Source: Hygrophila difformis
Lineage: Eukaryota; Streptophyta; Magnoliopsida; Lamiales; Acanthaceae
Direction of reading: 5' to 3'
Assembly: GCA_030278955.1 (NCBI GenBank)
Contig: JAOANR010000006.1
Location: forward strand, 27,752,101 to 27,816,100
Length of the DNA: 64,000 nucleotides
The notes under the pieces are model-generated. The model did no database searches. It was not told the origin of the DNA and was given only the letters and a program-made list of their open reading frames with translations. Made by a program: the position numbers and the translations under genes. The stretch's first letter is position 1, and the number at the start of each line of letters is the position of its first letter. Of the stretch, positions 53,721-64,000 are shown in pieces.

Positions 53721-56700
53721 TGCCGCTTCCTTGGATCGTGCTACAGGTATAATATTCATTTCCTTCCGTTCTAATTCCTGCTCTATTTGTTGTATGGAAA
53801 ATGGAAAGGAGTCACCTTCCTTCGCCCTAATTTCAGTCCCCTTTCTTCTTGTCATTGAGAACAGAGAGATGGTGCAATTTAGGGATTCTTGGAGAAGATG
53901 AAATCGCGAGGTTGAGCAGGAGAAGAAATCTGACGAGTGAGCCAAGGTAATGGTTCTTCTTCCCTTCCATTTTTCTCCTTATGCTCCCCATTTCCCCCCT
54001 TTTTCTTTTCCGCCTTCATTCTCTGTCGGGGTTTCACTTTGGGCTGCGGTGGTGCTGCCACTGCTGTTAGGGAGGCGAGGATGGTGGTTGAAAGAGGAAT
54101 TACTCTGATAGCATTACATAGTTTGAATGGGTTATTTCACTAAACATGAATTTTTGGGCTCATTGGTGTCGTGTCTAAGGTTGGGAGATTCCACAATAGA
54201 TATGAGTTCCATTACGGTTTCCGAACTGAATACATATCATGGTGAAGGGGTGATATCACGTTTAGACATGAAATGCTAGTTTTCAAATTGGAATAACTAT
54301 ATTTTGGGCCTATTGGTGTTGTTCAGTGCATTGCCATCATCCGATATCTAGGGTTGGGTTATTCCACTACAGACATGAGTTTCTAAACTGAATTTATACA
54401 TCTTGGTTCCTATTTGGCATTCACTCACCATGTAATCAACTTCAGTTACTCTGATAAAGAAGGTATAATTTTGAACAAATTGATTTAGAGAGGCATACTA
54501 CTTGATTTAATGTGATTTCGGTGTCTGCCCTCATCAAAGCACTAGACTGTTCTCATCTGAAATATGGACAGGGTGCTTTGGTGGAGGTGTGTTTGATATA
54601 TTAAATTTGGCTGGGTGTTAGTTTTTGTTGAACACTGATCAACATGGAATCTACCCAAAAAGCTTTCCGGTGAAAATTATCATTAATGAGCACAAAGGAT
54701 TCTATAGATGACAGTAATAAGAAAGTGAAAATTTTACACTTGATATTCTTTACTATTATTAAATTGTCTATCCTATAAGTGTGGAATGTAATAATAGTTT
54801 GTGTTCTTTTGGTATCAAACGCATTCTTGGTTTTGTGCTATTGGGGGTGCAAACTGAATTGTTCCTGAATGATATGTTAATTTTTTTCATTTGTAGATTT
54901 TGAATTGGAAATATTTTGAAGCTATATGTCTTTGCTTGATATGTAATTTATACTGTTCTTTTGGCTTCACATTTAGTGCAGTAGAAGATTAATATGATTC
55001 CAAATCTATTAGTTTTTGTTCAGGTCCCTGAGTCAGTTTCTGATTGGACAGTGGAATTAGTTTCACTACCTCTCTTACTGTAACTATTGAAGTGAGTTGG
55101 GATTTACCCACTAAATGTCTTTGGTTGAGATACGAAACTGAGAATTTGGTTCTTTCCTCATAATGTTCATGTTGGATTGATTTGATGCTGTCAATTGTTC
55201 TAGGATCCTCCATCTTTCCTGATAATGCTTGTTTCTTTATTTACTGGTTTTTTAAATTTAAGCAATTTACAAGTTGGCCTATGTTGCTATTTTAGAATTA
55301 AAGATACAGTAAAAAAGTACTTTCCAACTTCCTTGAGGGTTCATATTTTCGTACATAAGCAATAAAGTCATAAGTTGCTGCTTATTTTGAAGAGAGACTA
55401 AAAAAAATTAATAAATAAAAAGTTCCCAGGTGATCGAACAAGCAAGGAAACAATTAAATTTAGACATGTAATCAGAAGTTGGTATGTTTTGGAGTAGATA
55501 TGCCATGAATCATAAGGCATTTGAAGTTGACATGCTTTGATTGCTTTTTCATGTATGATGCTTTTGAATTAAGACTATTTTGTTGAAGATGTTGGTTCTC
55601 CGAGTTGTCAAAATTACTATTTTATTTTGATTCATGTGAAATCTTGACCCTTTGCAGCTCAAGTTAGTTCAATTCCGATTGTAGATGACTATGACTCTTT
55701 ATTGGATGTATATTCTTGAGAGTCAATAGTATTCAATGTTATCCATGCCTGCCGGTATCACAATTATTCTGTCATTTATAGTTTCAATTAGTTTTTGTAT
55801 TTTGCTGCAGTGATATAACTTTCTTAGCGACGGACAAAATTTAATCGCATATTAATACTGAAGAAACATCTATTCATAAGGTAAGCTCAATTTTTTTTAA
55901 ATCATTTATAATTGCTTAAAATGCCTGGTACAATTATTGCTCGTAGATTTCCAAGTGACGAATAAGGGAACAGAGATGATGTTTGGTGCAAGGACTTTAT
56001 TTTGTGTCGGTGAACTCAATTTAGATTGAAGATAAAGAACTGATGAAATAATTGAACAGATTCTAGGTTCACTGTTGATTTATGTGTCCTGAGAATGCTG
56101 ATTGATGTGAATTAAATATATCTCTATTAGGATCTATCTGGTAGTTTAATTCTTAAAGGTAGCTCGGCCTGACTATGAATGATGTTTGCTCTCTCTTGCA
56201 TAAATAATTATTTTAATGCTAATATCAGTAAATAAATAGCTTATTCGTACTACAGAAGAGGTTACTTGGAGAAAAAAAAAACGAGCTTATTTGTACATAT
56301 GTGTAAATTCAGCAGTTTGTCTTTTTCTTTATTTACTTTTTTATGGTATGAACAAAAAAATTTACCTATTAAGTATTTGATTTCTTGATGAACGAACATT
56401 ATAGCAGCTTAAGTATTTGATTTCTTGATGAACCAATATTATAGCAGCCTTAAAGTTTCAATATTAAAGTTAATGAGGATAATTTTTCAATTTGGTTTTA
56501 GTTTCAGACATATTATGTTGTTAATAAGGAACAGACAATTGTTCAAACTGTGCTCTCTTTTCATAGTCCTGTTTTTTTCCTCTTTTCATAGTTTTGTTTT
56601 ACAAATGAGAATGGGTAGTTGGATATTTTTGGGTTCTTTCATCCTGCCATGTTGTGTATTAAACTACAATTTTTGGAATGCTTCCGGCTTTTCAATTAAT

Positions 56701-56728
56701 CCGTCTTACTTTAAATGTTGCACAGAGG

Positions 56729-58380
56729 GACAAATGAGCCTCCGAAGTATACGAAGAGCCCAACAACGTCAGGATGCAGCCTGACTGAATCTAGCAGTCG
56801 CCAGGAAGCGCTCGTCGTCGCGCTCGAGCAACCCAAATAGAGCCAGGAATGCTGCCTATTGAACAATCCACTGTCCCCCATAGCCGTAGGCCTTGTCATC
56901 GTTGTCAGCCACATGTACAAGATGTACAAACATTCATTTCATATTTTGTTGTTGACATCATGTGGAAAATATTTTTTTACTGGTTTAGGTCTTTTTTTCC
57001 CCTTTTTTCAACCTTTGTTGTCTAAATGTGTTTGCTAGCACGAATCATGTCTCGTCCAATCCAATTCTCTTGATCCACGACAGGACCATCAAGCGGCAAA
57101 CATGCAGGAAAATGACGGGATCAATACATGCCAGGCCCGCACACGTCGCCGCCGTTCTGGAGGCCACGAACCCCTGGTACGCAGAAACATTCTTAACAAT
57201 TAGCCTTGGGCACCTCCATCTCCTTGCATTTGCAATCACTATGGTGCATTACTTATCTATGGTGAATCTCGAGGATTTTGCTGTGCTTTTGGAACTTTTA
57301 CTTTGGATCCATTGCAGACACACCCTGTTCTTGAAGATCTTTTCTTAGGCCGGCATCCACTATCTGATCATTTTCTTACATATATCCGTACATACAACAA
57401 CTCATTCTCTTTTTCAACTTTGGGAGTCCAATATGATGCCACTCTACAACTCAATGAACATAATGTGTATGTATTTCATGTGAATGGAATGATGCACCAC
57501 TTCATTAATTCCTTATTCCCAACTACGACACTGCAAAAAATCTTCAACTTTATTTTCATGATGCTGAAATTGAACTTGAATGACGAATGCATGACAAGCT
57601 AGACCCGAACAAAGATCTTGTTGCTTTACTAATAAATATTACAACATCAAATCCTTATGCAAGATTCTTTAGACAACTTCATGATATCTCATGTTTGAAT
57701 GAATTTAAAATCTTCTTAAAAACATCTAATCGCTTGGATAAGCGAGTCTATAACCTTCCAACTGTTGATGATATTTCTGTCATATGGCAAGATGGACAAT
57801 CAAGTGATGCTGACTTAACTCGAGATATACAAGTGTATCCATTCGATGGTATGCCCAAGAAAGTATCCTATTACTCTTTTGCGTACCCTTCAATCCATGC
57901 ATATGTACAACCGGGTTGGCAACCAGACATAATTAAGAACAAACGTGATGCACCTGCCAGTGTTGGTACCGACACAGCTGGAATTTTTTCCGCGAGCCTA
58001 AATGAGCCATCTCTTGAAACATGACAACAACGTATGTTCTTTTAACATTTTTACTTTTTCCTTTCTGATGCATTTACATTCTTCCTTTAATGTCTTCTTT
58101 TCGTCCTTTCTCAGCACCACCCAAAAAGCAAAGGCGGATGGATAAAAGCCATGTTTCCAATCGTGAGTACTATTCGTATCGGCTGCAGATTCGCCCATCT
58201 CTGCCAGACATCTTACTCAAGACTGGCCGTTTATTTCAGAAATATGTTGTTGACCAATATATCAAAATAGAAATTCAATGCTTGGACTTTTACAGATCAG
58301 AACAAAATCAAAAAAGTAAAGAATTGAAACCATGCAAGGAATTCAAGATGGTTTTAATTTACAAGGATTGCATGATCTAA
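56729..58380 (+). pseudogene. Helitron Rep-helicase, N-terminal region, decayed
   Basis: Fragments in different frames follow the N-terminal order of plant Helitron proteins. They are: the start-like MSLRSIRRAQQRQ (56734); the region with FLTYIRTYNNSFSFSTLG and YVFHVNGMMHHFINSLFP (57303-57602); the segment with LTRDIQVYPFDGMPKKVSY and the PSIHAYVQPGWQPD run (57587-58024); and SNREYYSYRLQIRPSLPD with FQKYVVDQYIKIEIQ (58090-58380). Breaks lie near 56784, 57590 and 58024-58090, some of which may be introns. An in-frame stop follows at 58378, and a second (IG-stop-PRDMHRRY) just before the Rep domain. Confidence 0.72.
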
Positions 58381-58436
58381 ATCAGATTGGAAAACCAATT
58401 GTCCTACCATCTTTTTTTATTGGTTGACCTCGAGAT

Positions 58437-59506
58437 ATGCATCGACGTTATATGGATGCTATGGCTCTTGTGCAAAAATTAGGAAAACCTGACTTCTTCA
58501 TTACAATGACATGTAATCCACAATGGATTGAAATTTCACATCTTTCGCAAAATGATAATTGCACTAACCGGCCTGAGTTGACTGCACGAATCTTCCGTTT
58601 GAAACTTCACGAGCTTAAACATGAGCTTTTCGACGAACATCTATTGGGTCGTGTTTGTGCTTACTCATATGTAGTCGACTTCCAAAAAAGAGGCTTGCCA
58701 CATGTCCATATGTTATTAATTATGCATCCTGGTGATAAAATAGAAGATCCTTCACAATACGATAATTTCATTTCTGCTGAACTTCCAGATCCTACTACAG
58801 GAAAGTACCTACACGATTTGGTTATCAAACATATGCTTCATGGCCCTTGTGGAACGGACAATCCAAACAATGCTTGTATGCGTGATGGAAAATGTAAAAA
58901 TCATTACCTTAAAGAATTCAATGATCTTACAACACATGCTCCCAATGGCTATCCTTTATATCCTAGACGAAATAATGGCTCAGTTGTGTTTTCACGAAAC
59001 CGTTTACTGGACAATAGATGGATTGTGCCTTACAACCCATACTTGCTTGCAAAATTTGATTGTCATATCAATATTGAAATTTGTTCTACAATTAAATTAG
59101 TCAAGTATTTGTATAAATATGTTTACAAAGGTCATGACCGTATTGCCTTTTCAGTGCGTGCCTCTGATCAAGATCAACAAATTGATGAAATTACCGCATT
59201 TCAAACAGGCCGTTGGATTGCCCCCCCCCCCCCCCCCCCCGCGGGGCATCCAGGCGTATTTTTGGGTTTCTCATGAATGAAATGCGCACTGCTCTTATAG
59301 CATTTCAGTTACACTTGCCAAATTATCAGTACACTACTTTTTGTACAACTGCTCCTATTGAATCTGTCGTAGAAAATAGTAAAGCACACCGTACCATGCT
59401 TACAGAATTTTTCCAAATAAATAATCACAATAGTTTCGCTAAAGAGAAAAACCTTTTATATAAGGATTTTCCTGAACATTTCGTATGGGATTCAAAAAAG
59501 AAATAA
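58437..59506 (+). pseudogene. Helitron Rep (HUH nuclease) domain, broken by a poly-C run
   Basis: This domain nicks and joins single strands during rolling-circle transposition. Visible are YMDAMALVQKLGKPDFFITM, the HUH motif RGLPHVHMLLIM (HVH), a Cys-rich stretch (CGTDNPNNACMRDGKCKNHY) and the two-Tyr motif KYLYKYVYKG. The frame is lost at a run of 20 C (59221-59240) and resumes as RIFGFLMNEMRTALIAFQLH in another frame to 59506. The catalytic residues seen are intact, but the protein is interrupted. Confidence 0.82.
59221..59240. repeat. Homopolymer of 20 C inside the Rep domain
   Basis: Twenty consecutive C followed by GCGGGG, between the GRWI and RIFGFL parts of the Rep domain. It replaces the few codons expected there and shifts the frame. 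It could be real slippage or a sequencing/assembly error. Confidence 0.85.
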
Positions 59507-59543
59507 TGGCATCAAAGAAAGTGCAGAACTGTAGTAGGGCGTA

Positions 59544-61436
59544 TTGTCACTGCACGGCCAAATGAAAATGAAAGGTATTATCTACGTCTGCTTTTACAAA
59601 ACCGTCGAGCACCAAAATCATTTGATGACATTAAATACTGTTAATGGCACACGGTGTGAAACTTTTCGAGCTACATGTGTTGCCCTAGGCGTGCTCGAGA
59701 GTGACACAGCCATCATCGATTGCTTAACAGAAGCATCACACTTTCAGCTTCCAAATTCCTTCTCGCAACTGTTTACAACAATCCTCATTTTCTGTAATCC
59801 TGCTGAACCGCAAAACTTGTGGACTCAATTCTACAAATTTTGTACTGCTACTGTATCATCATCTACTAACCATACCAACATATCTATCGAAATACATGCT
59901 TCTATTAATGTCAATAGACACCTTTCAGCAGCTGGCACTTTAGCAGACTTTGGAATTACAATAAATAATGATGCAGCTTCAGATACAAATGAGAACATCT
60001 TTGAACAAAGCTCTTCGACATATTCTTCATTATATGATAACCTTCCAGAACCAAATACAATGAATGAAGAACAGTATCAAATTTTCCAAATTGTGGCAGA
60101 TAAATTAAAAAAATATTGCCTTTTGTATGTTTCATTGATGGTCCAGCTAGCACGGGTAAAACATATTTGTATAATACTATTCTTGGTTATGCACACAAAT
60201 TGAATCTTGTTTCAGCTCATGTGGCATCATCGGGCGTTGCAGCTTCTTTACTACCGAATAGTCAAACAACACATTCAAAATTTAAATTACCATTAGATAT
60301 ACTTGAACATAAATCTTGTGGCATATCAAAACAATCAAACCTAGCAGCACATTTGAAAGCACTCTCATTGATTATTTGGGATGAAATTTTTATGTCACGA
60401 AAAGAACTTATTAAGGCATTGGACTATACTTTAAGAGATATCAAGCCTTTTGGTGGTGATTTCAGACAAATTACACCAGTCATACCAAATGCTACAAAAG
60501 ACATTTACATTGAAGCAAGTGTTGTATCCTCTAATTTGTTTCGCAATGCACAAAAATTCCACCTTCAAAAAAATATGCGTGATCCTGCTTTTGCAGCATT
60601 CCTTGATGGCATTAGGAACAATACATGCCCAAACTCAGATGATGGTCAAGTAAGGATTCCTCATAATAATTTAATACCATTTCAAGATGAGAACATTGCT
60701 ACATTAATTCATAAAATATATCCGCCTGATATACTTCAATCACCTTCTACCGAGGCTTTTGTATCACGATCAATTCTTACAACAACAAACGAAATTGTTG
60801 ATGACATTAATAATATTATCTTGGAGCAAATCCTGGCAAGATAATGACATCTATTTCGAGGAATAAAACAAAAGATCCAAGTCAACAAGCTCATTACGAA
60901 GATTTGCTTTGTACAATAACTCCTAATGGCATGCCACCTCACATACTTTCTCTGAAAAAAGGTGTTCCAATCATGTTGTTACGGAACCTAGCTCCATCAA
61001 ATGGTCTATCAAATGGAACAAGATTTATCTGTAAACACATGACATATAATCTTCTTGAAGCTGAAATAATTACTGGCCCTCCTAGAATATACCTAGAACA
61101 ACATGGTTTATACCTAGAATATCGTTAGAACCGAAAGAAACAAATAAAACATCCATTGAATTTACTCGAATTCAGTTCCCTGTAAAATTATGTTTTGCAA
61201 TGACAATAAATAAATCACAAGGCCAAACATTACAACATGTTGGCGTATTCATTAAAGAACATGTTTTCATGCATGGGCAATTATATGTGGCTTTGTCATG
61301 GGCAAAATCCTTTGACACTCTGCACATAAAAATTCGTCCAACCGAGGAAATGGTGAGAAAAGAAACAACTCTTGTCGAATGGACACGAAATAAAGTTTAT
61401 CAAGAACTTTTACGTGCAGCAGGCCTTACCAACTAA
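59544..61436 (+). pseudogene. Helitron PIF1-like helicase domain, decayed
   Basis: The linker (TVNGTRCETFRATCVALGVL, IIDCLTEASHFQLPNSF) leads to the helicase. The start NEEQYQIFQIVADKL is followed by a frame change near 60116, then Walker A GPASTGKTYLYN, TTHSKFKLPLDI, Walker B LIIWDEIFMS and GGDFRQITPVI. Later motifs are in two further frames: NGMPPHILSLKKGVPIMLLR (60844-61128), and INKSQGQTLQHVGVF with QLYVALSWAKS (61200-61436), separated by stops at 60842 and 61126. The helicase would unwind DNA at the donor site. Walker B reads DEIF where DEAP is usual. Confidence 0.82.
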
Positions 61437-64000
61437 TTGCAATGCAATAGGCTTTCCCCCCTTTCAGTGATTTTAGGTGTAATGTTAAATATCGTGATGT
61501 TTGATCTTGCTTGATTTCAACATCTATAATTTTTTTGCAGGTGTGATTTGCTCATCGCAAAATCACTCGTTGTTACATTTGCTTCCTGCTTATATAATAA
61601 GTTCGTAGATAACATTATGTGTTTCCCTTTTTTTTCTTTCCTGTAAACAGTATCCAAATAGTCATTTGCATCAAATCACTACGAAATATTTTTTTATAGC
61701 AGACTTGTCATTTGTCAGGTAAAACTTACCCACCACATAAAATCCCATGCAATTTTCAGTTAACAGAGCAACAGGAACAATGCATTCAGGTGGATCACAG
61801 GTTTATTCCTGTATCTCATGTTCTAGGAAACATTCTTGCGCGCTTTCTTCCGGTGAGCCTCGCTTTTGGCTTATGCACCATATGCCTTGTTATCATAATT
61901 TTTTTACTTTTATTTGTATTTCGCTTTCATCTGATGATTGTTCATTTATTAATTTCATGTTTCAATAACTCTGATCCCCTTCCGTTCTCTATATATGTCA
62001 CTGCTTCTAACTGAAACAGTAAGCCCATGGGAAAACCCCAACCACCACACACCTTTCTTGAAAAAGTCCACAGTGAGTATTCAGGAAGATATCACTTGAT
62101 GGAAAATGCTATAACTCATTGGAAGGTAATTTTTTCCTTTATTTTTTCCCATATCATTGTGGTTATTTAATGATCGGGTTAGGACAAGAAGGTTAAAGAT
62201 TTAGGGAATAAGGGTTTCAAAATTAAGTTCGATCAAGGTGCAGAAACTGAAGAAAACAGTACTCTTTCTGCAATGAGGGGAAGTGAATTATGTCCTTCCG
62301 GAGTCGCTACCTGAGTTACATCAGGATCATTGATCAATTTATCAATTTTTTCGTCCGACCACGAGGTTTGTTTATCGAGCTTCCTTTCACTTGTCATAAT
62401 GTCGACTAATTTTTTTATCTTGATACTTTTCACTTTGGTTAGAAATTGGAGAATTTGTTCTGATGTCCTGAGACTTATCAATAAATCCGTGAAAAGTCTT
62501 GCAATCATGCAGAAGTCTTGCAATCATTTCCTGGTTGATGAGTTTATTGTCTAGTTGTTTCGTGGATATGTTTTTAACACTAGCCAATTACTTGTCAGTG
62601 AATATGTGCATAGTTGTCCTTCCTGTTAATGTGGTTTGGCAATCCCGTCCAAATAATTTCAGGAAGGTTTATTCAATGTCTATCACATCTTGGGAAGTTG
62701 GATTCTTATATCGCGATTATCAAATGGGCATAAACCAAGGCATCTTTGGATGGTTTATTTTTATATCGTAAACCAAGGCATCCAACTAATTTCAACAACT
62801 TGATATTTTGGGTGGTTTATTCAATGTCTATCATATCTTGGGAAGTTGGATTCTTATTTGGTTTGGCAATCCCGTCTAACTAATTCCTCTAGCTTTGTTT
62901 TTAGAACATCTTTTAACCTGGCTGCTAGCTTTCTGTTTTAAAACCTGTATATGGGTGGTTAGTACCAAAAGTTCAAGATTAACTTGAAATCTACTACCCC
63001 CCATTTCATTTCGCATTTATGTTTGTTTTAATCTGTGTTAAATAGTTTTGTTAAATCTCTCTTGTGTCAGGGTGTTCCAGGGGGTTTGGATTTGTGTCAT
63101 TCCGGAACCAATAGGTATGTCGGGGGCAATGTTAACATTGAATTCCAACTGAACTAATGATTTATTTGTTAAAGGCAGTAATGATCTAGAGTTTCTTGCT
63201 TGCTTGTCTTCTTATCTTTGTAATGATCTATTGGTCTGTTATCGGAAAATGATCCGCTTTTGATAGGATCTGGAAAATATGGCGTAGTTGTCATTGTCGT
63301 AGTTGTTGGATATGGCTATGTTTGGTGGAAGGCAAAGCTATTGTACTGCATTTCATTAGATAAACCAATTTATTATATATTTCGATCCTCTTGTTGTGTG
63401 AATTTCTTAAATATCATATCACTTTAATAGATGAGCTATATGATAGTTCCTGGTTATCTTTTTTTTTTTTCAATTATTTCTTTTAATGTAAACACCATTC
63501 AACAAATTTGTTGATTGCGGATGCTTTAGGGCTTCTGAGTTGTTAACGTCATGTGACCTGGTACTTGTGTGTCTAATATGGTGATCAAGATTTGATCTTT
63601 GAAAATTGTTAGAACATATAAATGACATCTCCTACTACATAAATTGATTTTTGTTAAACTTATAAATTTGTTATGTGCTATCAATATCTGACATGGTAAA
63701 CCATATTAGGTAAAAAATAGTGATGAGCTTGCAGATTCTAAGAATTCAAGGTTCTTCACCCATGGTAAATCCTTTGTGCTTCGGATCCATTAAATTGAGC
63801 ATAGAGGGATGATGTTTGTTTACAATCGTAGATGGTTCTGTTGTGCTCCTACTGTAAATCTACGCCTGATTGTCCGACTGACTGCTGTGTTGGCAGACAC
63901 AATAGCGATATTGTCTGACACTATTAATTGAAGTGAATAAATCTGCGTTATGATGAGAATATGATAAAGCCAATTGCACCATGGAATATTTGAGTGAATA
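61437..64000. other. Helitron 3' region without a supported gene
   Basis: Mostly AT-rich. A possible captured exon lies at 62020-62125, with acceptor-like and donor-like borders (AACAG before it, GGAAG/GTAA after it), but no protein is recognised. A diverged repeat of TTTATTCAATGTCTATCA and GGTTTGGCAATCCCGTC occurs around 62630-62880. No Helitron 3' hairpin was found. Confidence 0.35.

Larger units (their letters stand above)
53215..64000 (+). mobile_element. Helitron, 3' end outside window
   Basis: The 5' terminus TCTAATATATATAAATACAAAG at 53215 follows an A, consistent with the 5'-TC start and A/T insertion preference of Helitrons. A Rep-helicase gene at 56.7-61.4 kb confirms the class. 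No CTRR end with an upstream hairpin is seen before 64000, so the element may continue. It is at least 10.8 kb. Confidence 0.75.

Overview
The window is plant nuclear DNA, most likely from a eudicot. It is AT-rich, the one complete gene has many introns, and almost everything else is plant transposable elements, several nested inside one another. I see no bacterial or organellar genes, no free tRNA or rRNA genes and no CRISPR array. Only one ordinary host gene appears complete: a leucine-rich-repeat/malectin receptor-like kinase at about 42.7-51.6 kb.

Layout. (1) 1-7460 is a decayed Ty3/Gypsy element of Athila type on the minus strand (gag, protease, RT, RNase H, integrase, then PBS and 5' LTR); its 3' LTR lies off the left edge. 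(2) 7.5-13 kb holds LTR debris and DNA-transposon relics: a 1,000-bp hAT-type MITE with an exact 8-bp target duplication that carries a Stowaway-like MITE, a second hAT-like element ending in a 58-bp palindrome, and a TATTCAATT-type MITE. (3) 13,046-32,162 is a three-level nest. A Stowaway-type MITE was split by a gag-only LTR element (TSD GAGAT). One LTR of that element was then split by a 14.5-kb LARD-like element (TSD TGCAA) with LTRs of about 5.9 kb and a non-coding 2.66-kb interior. (4) 32.1-42.5 kb is a field of SINEs, Tourist, Stowaway, CACTA and hAT elements and a LINE tail, many with visible TSDs. (5) 42.7-51.6 kb is the receptor kinase, whose 24 inferred exons sum to 3,180 bp including the stop. 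(6) 52.5-53.1 kb is a CACTA-like relic with a 168-bp tandem repeat. (7) From 53,215 to the right edge is a Helitron with a decayed Rep-helicase gene; its 3' end is not in the window.

How the parts relate. The LARD has no proteins of its own and uses the same primer-binding sequence as the Athila element, so it is plausibly mobilised by Athila-type machinery. The gag-only element lacks pol and also needs a helper. The most unusual material is in the LARD LTR: a run of short perfect hairpins with different stem sequences but mostly the same GTG loop, one of which is the exact reverse complement of its counterpart in the other LTR copy. All boundaries and similarities were read by eye; no database search or alignment was run.
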